A stretch of DNA of 17,326 nt from NIOZ-UU13 sp041862635 (GCA_041862635.1 JBGVTO010000439.1:1-17326), one strand, 5' to 3'; positions 7,853 to 16,145 are shown, counted from the stretch's first letter. Notes: generated by a model from the sequence alone, not told the origin. Made by a program: numbers and translations.

Positions 7853-8629
7853 ATGTCTAAAAAGGACGATGGTAAAAAGTCAGAAAAGATACTCATCGTC
7901 GATGATGAGGAAAATATGCGAAGGACGCTCGCCGACATCCTTATAGACGAGGGCTACAGTGTTTCTACGGCGGCGACGGGGGAGGAAGCGATTAAATTAT
8001 GCTCGAAGACCCCACATGAGATCATACTTATGGACGTGCGAATGCCCGGCATCGATGGCGTTGAGGCGTTCCGGCAAATTCGACGACACCAGGAAGGAGT
8101 CCGCGTTATCCTGATGAGCGCATATAGTGTCAACGAACTGAAGTCCGTCGCCCTCGATGAGGGAGTGATAGCCTTTCTCTCAAAGCCGCTCGATCTGGAC
8201 CAAGTGGTCAACCTCATCAGTGAGGTCAAAGATACGGCCATCCTGGTGGTTGAAGACGACGAGCAGACGGCTGAGCTGCTCCGCGCGAATCTGAGGAGAC
8301 AGGGATACAGGGTAACGATAGCTAGGTCTTCGCATGATGCCCTTGAGCTTGTCGAACAAATCCGGTTCGACCTTATATTTCTTGACGCGAATCTGCCATC
8401 AATGAACGGGCTGGAGCTTTATTTGGCGATAAAGAAAATCACGCCGACCGCGGTTGCGATTATGATCTCAGACATGGAGAAGGAATTTGAGGAAATTGCC
8501 AGGGAAGCTGTTCGACGCAATGCATATACAATAGTGAGAAAGCCTCTGGACATCGACCATATTCTGGGCTTGCTGGAGCGGATTACACGCAAAAGGATCT
8601 CGGGCGACCATCGCAAGCCACTGGTTTGA
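7853..8629 (+). CDS. Stand-alone double-receiver response regulator (REC-REC), no output domain
   Basis: The 258-residue protein consists of two complete receiver domains and a short tail. REC1 (about 15-130) has the acidic pair in VDDEEN, phospho-acceptor Asp61 in LMDVRMPG, Ser in ILMSAYS and Lys in LSKPLD. REC2 (about 137-250) has VEDDEQ, Asp178 in FLDANLPS, Ser in MISDM and Lys in VRKPLD. All catalytic receiver residues are present in both. No DNA-binding, enzymatic or phosphotransfer domain follows, so it probably acts as a phosphate relay or sink, or through protein contacts. The open frame extends to a TTG at 7838, but ATG 7853 follows GGAG-rich sequence (7840-7850), so I start there. 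It lies 33 nt after the first kinase and 35 nt before the hybrid kinase, consistent with one operon. Confidence 0.93.
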   Translation: MSKKDDGKKSEKILIVDDEENMRRTLADILIDEGYSVSTAATGEEAIKLCSKTPHEIILMDVRMPGIDGVEAFRQIRRHQEGVRVILMSAYSVNELKSVALDEGVIAFLSKPLDLDQVVNLISEVKDTAILVVEDDEQTAELLRANLRRQGYRVTIARSSHDALELVEQIRFDLIFLDANLPSMNGLELYLAIKKITPTAVAIMISDMEKEFEEIAREAVRRNAYTIVRKPLDIDHILGLLERITRKRISGDHRKPLV

Positions 8630-8664
8630 GATTAAATTCTTACGAGATTTAGGAGAGTGTTCTC

Positions 8665-11649
8665 ATGGAAGAGAAAGCGAGTTGTAAGAAGAGCTCAAGC
8701 CTGCTCATCGTTGAGGACGACCAATCGCAACTGCGGACACTCACCGATATTATGCAGGAAGAGGGTTTTGAGGTCATCGGCTGCTCCACAGCGTCAGAAG
8801 CCCTCGAGCACCTCGACCATCTGGAAACCGGCGTGGTTGTGCTGGACCAGCGCCTGCCTGACCTGAGCGGTACACAACTGCTGGAGAGGATTGCCGCTGC
8901 TAAGGACAGGATTCGTGTAATAATCAACACCGCATATAGCTCGTACGAGTCGGCGAAGGATGCGCTGAACCTCGGCGCGTTCGCTTATGTTGAGAAAATG
9001 GACAATCCAGAGGAGCTTCTTCGACAGGTGCACAGGGCATTCGAGGCAAGCCTTCGCTCCTACGCCGATGAGCTGGAGACCGTAGTGGCCGAGCGAACCC
9101 AGGAAATGCGCCGGGCAAATGAATTGCTCAGGAAAGAGATTACAGAGCGCGAACGGGAAGAGCAGTTACTTCAGAAAGAAAAAGACAAAGCTCAAAAATA
9201 CCTCGATGTAGCGGGGGTTATGTTAGTTGCGATCGACTCTGAGCAGAGAGTAGGGCTTATAAACAAGAAGGGCTGCGATATCTTAGGCTACAAAGAAGAA
9301 GAAATCCTTGCCAAAAACTGGTTTGACAATTTTCTGCCGGAACGCATCAGGGATGAAGTAAAAGCAGTTTTCGAAAAGAACATACAAGCAGAGACGCAGG
9401 CACCTGAGTGTTATGAAAATCCCATTCTGACCAAGGATGGCCAAGAACGACTTATTTCTTGGCATAATACTATATTAAGGGACAAAAAAGGCAGCGTTAT
9501 CGCTACTCTAAGTTCCGGAGAAGATATAACCGAGCGCAAGAAGGCAGAGGAGGCACTGCGAGAGAGTGAGGAGAAATATAGAGTTCTTTTTGAGAACGCA
9601 GGGGAAGGGATAATAACTTTAGGTCTGGACGGAAGGATAACGGAGGCAAATAGGCTGGTTGAAGAATATGGATTTGACAGAGCCGAATTGCGCGGGAGAA
9701 AACTATTTGACTTTGTTCCGGAATATAACAAAGCCAGGTCGGTTAGTGATTTTCAGGCCTTGATTGCAGGCAGACGGGTCCACGGCCAGATGGACGTAAT
9801 CACTCCCAAAGGAATCATCTCAGTAGAATACAGGGATACCCCAATAGTACGGGCAGGAGAAGTTATTGGTGTGCAGATAATTTTTACGGATATTACCGAA
9901 CGCAAGCGAGCCGAGGAGGCGCACCGCAGTCTTGTGGACCATTCGCTGCAAGGGCTGGCAATCTTCCAGAATGGGCGCGTTGTCTTTGCAAACCAGCCCA
10001 TGGCTGATATCAACGGCTATACGGTGGAGGAGATGTTGGCCATGTCATCTGAAAAGGTACAAGAGTTTGTGCATCCAGAGGATCGAGAGCTTGTCTGGAA
10101 CCGACATCAGGATCGGCTGAAGGGTAAAACAGTGCCTGAACGATATGAATTTCGTGGAATTCGCAAAGATGGTTCTACCTGCTGGCTGGAGCTTCACGCA
10201 AGCCGAATTGAATATAAGGCAAAGCCCGCTATCCAGGCGGCCTATGTGGACATAACCGAGCGCAAGAAGGCGGAAGAAGTGATTGAGAAGTTAGCTAAAT
10301 TCCCAACCGAAGACCCGAATCCGGTACTTCGAATTTCCGGCCACGGGACGGTCCTTTTCGCCAACAAGGCCAGTGCAATCTTATTGAAGACTTGGGCTTG
10401 CCGGGTGGGCCAGTCTCTGCCGGACCGCTGGAATGAGTGTGTACTGGATGCTCTTAGTAGCGGCCAGAGCCAGCAGACCGAAGTCCAATGTGACGGCCGG
10501 ATATTCTCCCTCACATTCGCGCCGGTCGTGAAGGCCAACTACGTCAATGTTTATGGCCTCGACATCACCGAGCGCAAGAAAGCGGAAGATCAACTAAGCG
10601 GGGCGCTCGCTTGGCGAGAGGCAGTATTTGAGGGGTCCCGTGATGCAGTTTTTATCTCGGATGCTGATTCAAAGTTCGTCACGGTCAATAGCAGTGCTTG
10701 CAAACTGACTGGATATTCGAGGGAAGAGCTGCTGGGGATGCGAATTCCTGATCTGCACGAGGAGCAAGACCTTACCGCCTACAATCTATACCACGACCGA
10801 ATTATGGCTGGTGAGGAAATCGTCAGTGAGGCCAAGATATTAAGAAAAGACGGCACTAAAGTTGATACCGAGTTCAACAATCGATGTATTAAAATTTCGG
10901 GCGCTTCGTATATGCATACAGTTGCCCGAGACATCACGGAACGCAGGAAAGCTCAAGAAAAATTAATCAAAAATCGGGCAAAGCTGAAGGTTATGGCTTC
11001 TAAAATCCTAATGGCCGAAGAGCGTGAAAAGCAGAATCTTGCCGTAGGACTACATGACGAAGTGTGCCAAAAACTGGTCTTGACTAAGCTTGCCCTCGAA
11101 TCAACACTGAATTTGGTATCGGACTCCAATGTATTAGCATCACTGCGAATCGCGTGTGAGGGAATTGGTGAGACGATTGTAAAAGCTAATTCGTTGACAT
11201 TTGAGCTCAGTAACCCGGTCTTGCGTCAGTTAGGTTTTATAATAGCCTTAGAGAAATACCTCACTGAGGAAATCCAGCAAAAGCATGGAATTGAATATGA
11301 GCTTGAAGGCGATGAGCAGCTTGGTACTATGCAGGATGAGATTAAGAACTGTTTATTCCGTGTCACGCGGGAGCTGCTCACCAATGTTGTCAAGCATGCC
11401 CAAGCGAACAAAATAAAGGTATCTGTCAGCAAAGGTTGTGGTCTGATAAATGTCAGTATTAAAGATGATGGAGTGGGATTCAAAGAGAGTGAGGACAGTG
11501 AAAAAGTCTCCCAGACAACTCGATTTGGCCTCTTTAGTGTTCGGGAACAATTGGAATACTTGGGAGGACACCTTGAGATTGAATCTGAACCTGGGCGGGG
11601 CACTGCGGCGACGATAGTTGTACCTCAAACAAAAAAGGCTATTGTCTAA
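8665..11649 (+). CDS. Hybrid sensor kinase, REC-(PAS)5-HisKA_3-HATPase (NarX/DegS-type core)
   Basis: The 994-residue cytoplasmic protein begins with a receiver domain (1-125: VEDDQS at 16-21, Asp61 in VLDQRLPD, Thr in INTAYS, Lys in VEKMD). A coiled coil (130-175) follows, then five PAS units at about 180-290, 295-410, 416-530, 535-635 and 645-757, each ending in a D-I-T-E-R-[KR] signature. The fourth is the atypical LAKFPTEDPNPVLRI module also found in the first kinase. The C-terminus is a HisKA_3 domain with GLHDEVCQKL, phospho-acceptor His797, and a HATPase domain (about 885-990) with RELLTNVVKHAQA, DDGVGF and FGLFSVREQLEYLGG. HisKA_3 kinases normally phosphorylate NarL/LuxR-type regulators, and one is encoded next. 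The N-terminal receiver suggests input from another kinase, possibly the one at 5891. AGGAGAG (8651-8657) 7 nt before the ATG supports the start. Confidence 0.95.
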   Translation: MEEKASCKKSSSLLIVEDDQSQLRTLTDIMQEEGFEVIGCSTASEALEHLDHLETGVVVLDQRLPDLSGTQLLERIAAAKDRIRVIINTAYSSYESAKDALNLGAFAYVEKMDNPEELLRQVHRAFEASLRSYADELETVVAERTQEMRRANELLRKEITEREREEQLLQKEKDKAQKYLDVAGVMLVAIDSEQRVGLINKKGCDILGYKEEEILAKNWFDNFLPERIRDEVKAVFEKNIQAETQAPECYENPILTKDGQERLISWHNTILRDKKGSVIATLSSGEDITERKKAEEALRESEEKYRVLFENAGEGIITLGLDGRITEANRLVEEYGFDRAELRGRKLFDFVPEYNKARSVSDFQALIAGRRVHGQMDVITPKGIISVEYRDTPIVRAGEVIGVQIIFTDITERKRAEEAHRSLVDHSLQGLAIFQNGRVVFANQPMADINGYTVEEMLAMSSEKVQEFVHPEDRELVWNRHQDRLKGKTVPERYEFRGIRKDGSTCWLELHASRIEYKAKPAIQAAYVDITERKKAEEVIEKLAKFPTEDPNPVLRISGHGTVLFANKASAILLKTWACRVGQSLPDRWNECVLDALSSGQSQQTEVQCDGRIFSLTFAPVVKANYVNVYGLDITERKKAEDQLSGALAWREAVFEGSRDAVFISDADSKFVTVNSSACKLTGYSREELLGMRIPDLHEEQDLTAYNLYHDRIMAGEEIVSEAKILRKDGTKVDTEFNNRCIKISGASYMHTVARDITERRKAQEKLIKNRAKLKVMASKILMAEEREKQNLAVGLHDEVCQKLVLTKLALESTLNLVSDSNVLASLRIACEGIGETIVKANSLTFELSNPVLRQLGFIIALEKYLTEEIQQKHGIEYELEGDEQLGTMQDEIKNCLFRVTRELLTNVVKHAQANKIKVSVSKGCGLINVSIKDDGVGFKESEDSEKVSQTTRFGLFSVREQLEYLGGHLEIESEPGRGTAATIVVPQTKKAIV

Positions 11650-11704
11650 TGCTACAGCGCAATATAATATCGAAAATTCTGTTTTTGAATGAAAATCCTA
11701 AGCA

Positions 11705-11844
11705 CGAAATCCTAAATTCGAAACAATATCGAATGTCCAAAATACAAATTTTCAAAACGAAATAAGGCCTTCAGCAGCAGAGAACATTTGGCATTTGGTG
11801 ATTTGAATTTTGAATTTGTTTCGAATTTCGATATTCGGATTTCG
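11705..11844. repeat. AT-rich imperfect inverted repeat (MITE-like or RNA-hairpin element)
   Basis: The spacer between the hybrid kinase and the NarL-type gene contains two matched arm blocks: CGAAATCC (11705-11712) pairs with GGATTTCG (11837-11844), and AAATTCGAAACAA (11714-11726) pairs perfectly with TTGTTTCGAATTT (11816-11828). Further weaker pairing exists toward the centre (AAAATACAAATTTTC against GATTTGAATTTTG). The central part (about 11757-11795) is unpaired. The arms are rich in TTCGAA/AAATTCG words, unlike the neighbouring genes. It has no coding capacity and no obvious target-site duplication that I can confirm. It may be a mobile miniature element or a long hairpin at the transcript end of the kinase gene. 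Confidence 0.7.
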
Positions 11845-11856
11845 AATTTAACACAA

Positions 11857-11884
11857 TTGACATAAGTTTTTATATAATACTAAT
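11857..11884 (+). promoter_or_regulatory. Candidate promoter for the NarL-type regulator
   Basis: A perfect TTGACA lies at 11857-11862. A perfect TATAAT at 11873-11878 is only 10 nt away, too close for a standard pair; ACTAAT at 11879-11884 gives a 16-nt spacer and a 4/6 match. One of these is probably used. The position, 59 nt before the ATG and just outside the inverted repeat, suggests the regulator has its own promoter. Confidence 0.45.
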
Positions 11885-11930
11885 TCATAAGCAATGTATG
11901 ACACGAAATGGTGCTGTAATACTATATGCT

Positions 11931-11936
11931 AAGGAG
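11931..11936 (+). promoter_or_regulatory. Ribosome binding site AAGGAG for the regulator at 11943
   Basis: AAGGAG ends 6 nt before the ATG at 11943 and fixes that start. Confidence 0.75.
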
Positions 11937-11942
11937 ATATGA

Positions 11943-12590
11943 ATGAGGATACTAATTGCAGATGACCATGGTGTTGTACGGGAAGGGATGAAAGTCTTAA
12001 TTGATAACCAGCCGGATATGGAAGTGGTTGGTGAAGCTGAAGATGGGCTGATGGTAACGCAACTTGCAAAGGAGCTTTCGCCGGACATTGTAATCATGGA
12101 TATCTCTATGCCCAATCTGAACGGAGTTGAGGCCACCCGCCTTATCCTTGCGGAAAATCCCCAAACCCGGGTCATAGCTTTATCGGTGCATCTCGACAAG
12201 CATTTTGTAACGCAAATGCTTAAAGCAGGTGCTTCAGGGTATGTACTCAAATCCTGTCTTTTTGATGAGGTGCTCAGGGCACTTCGTACGGTCAATCGCA
12301 ATGAGCATTACTTGAGTCCTAAGATAACTGACGTTGTGCTGGATGACTACATACACTACATGGCAATCTACAATAAATCGGCTGAAGATCACCTCACAGC
12401 GCGGGAACGCCAAATTGTCCAAATGTTGGCAGAAGGTCAATCAACACAACTAATTGCTTCACATTTGCACATAAGCCCAAAGACTGCCGATGCAAACCGC
12501 CGCCAGATTATGAACAAACTTGGCATTTCCAGCCTCGCAGAGCTCACTAAATATGCCATCAGGAAAGGATTAACCTCAACAGAATTCTGA
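11943..12590 (+). CDS. NarL/FixJ-family response regulator (REC + LuxR-type HTH)
   Basis: The 215-residue protein is of normal family length. The receiver domain (1-120) has the acidic pair D7/D8 in IADDHG, phospho-acceptor Asp53 in IVIMDISMP, Ser81 in VIALSVH and Lys103 in GYVLKS. The LuxR-type helix-turn-helix (about 151-211) shows the family signature LTARERQIVQMLAEG, HISPKTADANRRQIM and NKLGISSLAEL. It should bind DNA as a dimer once phosphorylated. The preceding gene encodes a HisKA_3 hybrid kinase, the usual partner class. It has its own ribosome binding site and promoter-like elements, so it may be transcribed apart from the kinases. A close paralogue survives as a fragment at 1-126. 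The target genes are unknown. Confidence 0.95.
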   Translation: MRILIADDHGVVREGMKVLIDNQPDMEVVGEAEDGLMVTQLAKELSPDIVIMDISMPNLNGVEATRLILAENPQTRVIALSVHLDKHFVTQMLKAGASGYVLKSCLFDEVLRALRTVNRNEHYLSPKITDVVLDDYIHYMAIYNKSAEDHLTARERQIVQMLAEGQSTQLIASHLHISPKTADANRRQIMNKLGISSLAELTKYAIRKGLTSTEF

Positions 12591-13365
12591 CCATCCATGC
12601 GTGGGCATAACCATCCTCCAAGTTCAACTTTGCATCCATGAAGCCCGGAGGATAGCATAAACGTATGATTTGGCAAGGCTTAAACGTACGGGTAGGAGAG
12701 TATGCTCATATAGATAATGAAGAACCCGATTGGAATGAAGGCTGCGTCTTTCTTGGGCATGCTATTTCCTCTTTCCTCCTTCTTTACCATTATAGAATCC
12801 TTCAACTGCGAATATTAAATACCTTAAATTTACGCCCAGTAAGGTTTAAGACCGGCTTATTACTTAGAAATTGGTTCTTCTAACTTATAAACTTTGCGCA
12901 AATAGCCGCAGCTGACCCAGTAAAGCTCTGCGAACAGGCTTGGTGCTTTTCACAAAATGTGGGTAGGCTTCAGTACGCGAAAACATGGCTGAAGGAGTCG
13001 TTGAAAAAACCAGATTTTGAGAAATCTAACAATCTTGGCAGGAAAACCATCCAAAAACGAGAAGGACAATTGCATTTTCAAGACACTTTTAGTATTCTAG
13101 TGAAATAGGTAGAGCCTGTAGCATTGCTGGGCTTGTTAAACGGTTTCTATCAACTTAAACAAGAGAGGAGGTTTCAATAACAGTAGAGGAGCGTTGCACC
13201 CACATCGCTCGTTTTGAAGAGCAAAGACAATAGTCTTGCTCCAACGGCAGTAATTTTTGAAGAGTTGGATTTTCTTGGTGCGGTCGCACAATAATTCACC
13301 GAGCAAATGAGCCGACTTTTGCAGAAGGAGTTTGGGGTTATTAATTATTGAAGGGAGAAATTGTA
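12591..13365. other. Long non-coding spacer upstream of the secreted protein gene
   Basis: I see no convincing gene. A 72-codon frame from ATG 12665 (MIWQGLNVRVGEYAHIDNEE) has GGAGG at 12647-12651, 13 nt upstream, which is poor spacing, and resembles nothing I know; I give it little weight. ATCCTCC (12613-12619) and GGAGGAT (12647-12653) can pair and may form a loose terminator after the regulator. AGATTT (13012-13017) and AAATCT (13022-13027) form a small hairpin. A stronger hairpin at 13219-13241 is listed separately. The good ribosome binding site AAGGGAG (13351-13357) decides the start at 13366. The spacer could hold decayed sequence or a long 5' leader. Confidence 0.5.
13219..13241 (+). 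promoter_or_regulatory. Stem-loop in the leader of the secreted protein gene
   Basis: GAGCAAAGAC (13219-13228) pairs with GTCTTGCTC (13233-13241) across an AATA loop, with one bulged A: nine base pairs. A T-run (13253-13257) follows about 12 nt later, too far for a standard intrinsic terminator. It is about 125 nt upstream of the ATG at 13366, so it may be a leader structure, but function is unknown. Confidence 0.35.
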
Positions 13366-14784
13366 ATGGTGAGATCAAGAATTCTTTTATTGTGTATTCT
13401 TTTTACCATCATTAAGGTAATGGGGGTAACCGCAGGATACATAGATGGGCAAATTGTAGTGGACCCGGATCATCCGGAGTGGTTGAAATATCACAACGGT
13501 GGTCCATTCTTCATGTGCGGCCCTGGTGACCCCGAGGGATTTCTTTACCGGGGAACAAGGCTTCCCGACGGAACACGAAACGGTGACCAGATGGACTTAA
13601 TCGACAAGCTGAAAGGTACGGGAGCAAACTGTATATATCTTATGGTCGTGCGCTCACATGGTGGTGACGGTGACAATACGCAAAATCCCTTCGTTGATTC
13701 TGACCCATCAAATGCACTTGACCAGGATATTCTGAACCAATGGGAGACCTGGTTCACAGCGATGGACAACAATGACATTGTCATTTACTTTTTCTTCTAC
13801 GATGACAGCGCTCGGATCTGGAACACCGGCGACAGCGTAGGCCCAGAGGAAATAGCCTTTATCCAGGGATTAGTCAATCGATTTGAGCACCACAAGCACC
13901 TGATCTGGTGCGTGGCTGAAGAGTATTCAGAGGCCTACAGTCCCAGGCGAGTCTCCAACATCGCGGCCGAGCTTCGGGCCGCTGACGATTATGAACACGT
14001 CATAGCAGTGCATCAGCACAGTGGATTGGTCTTTGATTTTACCGACGATGCCAATATTGATCAGTTCGCGATCCAATACAACAACACCAGCATCTCAGGT
14101 CTCCATAGCGGCATGGTAACAGCGTGGAATAATGCAGCGGGCAGATATAATCTGAACATGTCCGAGTCGCTCGACCATGGCTATGGCGATGAGGAGACGA
14201 TCCGCAGAAAGAACTGGGCCTGTGCCATGGGTGGAGCATACGTGATGATCCTCAGGATGGATATTGCCAGTACGCCGATGAGTCAACTTGAGGATTGTGG
14301 TCGGCTAGTTGAATTCTTTGAGTCCACAAATTTTAACGAGATGTCGCCTCACGACGAACTCAGATACGGCAGCACGCAGTACGTGCTCGCAAAGCCGGGA
14401 GATAGCTACATTGCCTATGCATCAAGCCCCTCCAGGATGGGCATAGGTCTAAAGAATGTGGGTGATGGCATATATGATTTCAGATGGTTCGACTGTGTTG
14501 ATGGTGACAGCGTCGAGCAAATTGGTATCAGCGTTACGGCTGGCAACTGGACTTGGTTCAAGCCTCCGCAAATCGGAAACGAGTTAGCCGTCTACATCAA
14601 AAAGGCAGAGCCCTCCGACCTTAATGCTGACGGCCAGGTCGATTTTCACGATTTGGCAAAATTTACTGCCTTCTGGCTCTGGATTGGTCCGGCGGGCGAT
14701 ATCCCTGAAGACATTATCGGGGACGGCATTGTGGATTTCGCCGATTTCGCAGCACTGTCGCATCGATGGCTCTGTGAAAACTAA
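13366..14784 (+). CDS. Secreted TIM-barrel glycoside-hydrolase-like protein with C-terminal dockerin-like module
   Basis: The 472-residue protein starts with a signal peptide (about 1-24: a basic MVRSR, a hydrophobic ILLLCILFTII core, then VTAG). The mature part opens with PEWLKYHNGGPFFMCGPGDP and continues with TGANCIYLMVVRSHGGDGDN, a start typical of DUF4038/apiosidase-like TIM-barrel hydrolases. HLIWCVAEEYSEAY and YNLNMSESLDHGYG carry Glu residues placed as an acid/base and nucleophile might be; this is inference. Residues 418-472 form two EF-hand-like calcium loops (DLNADGQVDFHDL and IGDGIVDFADFA) each followed by a W-L helix end, the dockerin-like module common on exported Phycisphaerae proteins. 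It probably acts outside the cytoplasm on a polysaccharide; the substrate is unknown. The frame opens at TTG 13348, but ATG 13366 has AAGGGAG 8 nt upstream and gives the proper signal peptide. Confidence 0.85.
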   Translation: MVRSRILLLCILFTIIKVMGVTAGYIDGQIVVDPDHPEWLKYHNGGPFFMCGPGDPEGFLYRGTRLPDGTRNGDQMDLIDKLKGTGANCIYLMVVRSHGGDGDNTQNPFVDSDPSNALDQDILNQWETWFTAMDNNDIVIYFFFYDDSARIWNTGDSVGPEEIAFIQGLVNRFEHHKHLIWCVAEEYSEAYSPRRVSNIAAELRAADDYEHVIAVHQHSGLVFDFTDDANIDQFAIQYNNTSISGLHSGMVTAWNNAAGRYNLNMSESLDHGYGDEETIRRKNWACAMGGAYVMILRMDIASTPMSQLEDCGRLVEFFESTNFNEMSPHDELRYGSTQYVLAKPGDSYIAYASSPSRMGIGLKNVGDGIYDFRWFDCVDGDSVEQIGISVTAGNWTWFKPPQIGNELAVYIKKAEPSDLNADGQVDFHDLAKFTAFWLWIGPAGDIPEDIIGDGIVDFADFAALSHRWLCEN

Positions 14785-15279
14785 AACGCAATTGTCCATA
14801 TCTGCTTATGGCTATTGATGGCAATAGAAGGATATTGTAAGATATCGTGATTAAATAGTGCTGTAATTGCGATCCATTCTTATAACCGCACGAACCGCAA
14901 CCCTTCTCTCCGACAGCCTAAAATGCTCAATAGCCAAACTCCTTGTGGTCGTAGGCAGCTAGCTCCTGTTGTTGTTATGGACTTGCCTCTATATCCTCTT
15001 GCGTCCTCTGTCCGTCCACTTTCCGTTTAACTGATAAAATCAGTTCCTCATAGGGTTCCAACTTTTCTTTAGTCATGGGTACCAGAGACAGTATTGGAGA
15101 GAAAACCTTTAGAGGTTGCTGTACGCACAATGCCAAGAATGCATCTGAGAGGGAAATAGGGGTATTATGCTCGTTTTGTTCAACCGCTGAATGTAGTTTC
15201 TAAATAGTCTTCATTTTGAAAATTTTCAGACTTTTACTTTATTAGGCCAAGTAATCTTCGCTTCCTCCGGCGACTTCTT
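14785..15279. other. Spacer between convergent genes, no gene recognised
   Basis: The spacer lies between the 3' ends of the secreted protein gene (+) and the coiled-coil gene (-). AACTGAT (15029-15035) and ATCAGTT (15039-15045) make a perfect 7-bp hairpin with a 3-nt loop. It has no T-run on either side, so terminator function is uncertain. I found no homology to known RNA or coding families by eye. Confidence 0.5.
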
Positions 15280-15645
15280 CTACTTCTCATCAGAAAACTC
15301 CTTTAGAACCTGTTTGGCAATCTCTTTGCTTTTATTCCATCCCTCAGAACCGGGCTCCGGAATCTTCCCTCCATTGACTTCGCTTTGCTTCAGTAACACA
15401 TCCATCATAAGCTCTGCCCTTGTACCACGGAGAGAATTACCAATTTCTCGGAACCCTTCCTTAAGAGCTTCTGCATTTTTGGTGTTATTGTCGATTATTG
15501 CATTAGCTACCTTTTCTGCCGATTCTGTTATACTTTTTGCTGTTGTCTCTGCCGATTTCACCATACCTTTTGCTATTTTCTCTCCTGACTTCTCAGCTGC
15601 TTTTACCATGCCTTCGGCAATTATCTTGGCTTCTGAAACCTTCAT
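15280..15645 (-). CDS. Small hypothetical coiled-coil / amphipathic repeat protein
   Basis: With ATG at 15645 the protein has 121 residues. I do not recognise a family. Residues about 8-50 contain a roughly 15-residue repeat (IAEGMVKAAEKSGEK, IAKGMVKSAETTAKS, then ITESAEKVANAI), giving a long Ala/Lys/Glu-rich amphipathic helix. A second predicted helix follows (EALKEGFREIGNSL), then a Gly/Pro break and a helical tail ending QVLKEFSDEK. There is no signal peptide. The composition and regular repeat argue for real coding on this strand. The frame extends upstream to a TTG at 15732, but that extension is unlike the rest, and no good ribosome binding site supports either start. It may self-associate or contact membrane or other protein surfaces; function is unknown. 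Confidence 0.6.
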   Translation of the reverse strand: MKVSEAKIIAEGMVKAAEKSGEKIAKGMVKSAETTAKSITESAEKVANAIIDNNTKNAEALKEGFREIGNSLRGTRAELMMDVLLKQSEVNGGKIPEPGSEGWNKSKEIAKQVLKEFSDEK

Positions 15646-16145
15646 ATTATCTATTTGCGTATAAAGATATATAAATGTATTGGCACGAATGAAAGATGGA
15701 ATGTGCACATCATAATGGGGGGTTTCTGTCAAAGGTTCAAAGTTCTTACCAAGAACAAAACCTTTTTATTTGTGCTTATAACGATCTTCTCCATTACCAT
15801 AATAAACACATCAGACTTAGAAACTTCGAGTTGATTATCGGGAAGAGCGGCCAACGGATTCAATGTCTGATGAGCGAGTTATTTCAAATTAGCCGATTCA
15901 GCTGATCCTAAATGAAAAACCGGACTGCACGAAGGAAAAGATTTTCAGAAATAGAGGCATGATAAAATGTGCAAAAACAGCATATTTATTTGAGTTTGCA
16001 AGTGTGCGTTTTTAGCGAAAAAACGAGGTTTTTGTTGCATCGGATTAAGTATCCAAAGGAAATGAAATGAATCGAAAATATAACTTTACTGTCGGTTATC
16101 CTCTCATAAAGACTGGACCAGTTATTGGGGAGCATACCATATTTT
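15646..16145. other. Spacer between two minus-strand genes, no gene recognised
   Basis: This spacer lies downstream of the beta-helix gene and upstream of the coiled-coil gene, both on the minus strand, so the latter's promoter should be here. TTGACA on the minus strand at 15732-15727 could be a -35, but TATGAT is only about 13 nt beyond it; TATATA nearer the ATG is another weak -10. A short + frame near 15821-15905 (FELIIGKSGQRIQ) faintly recalls AAA+ activator sequence, but it has no start or context, and I do not call it. Confidence 0.4.

Noticed and set aside
12665..12883. 72-codon plus-strand frame as a gene
   Set aside because: The ribosome binding site spacing is poor, there is no family resemblance and no context. 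It is mentioned in the spacer entry only.
12884..13130. A tRNA or known riboswitch in the spacer
   Set aside because: I could not draw a cloverleaf, nor match conserved cores such as those of c-di-GMP, TPP or cobalamin riboswitches by eye.
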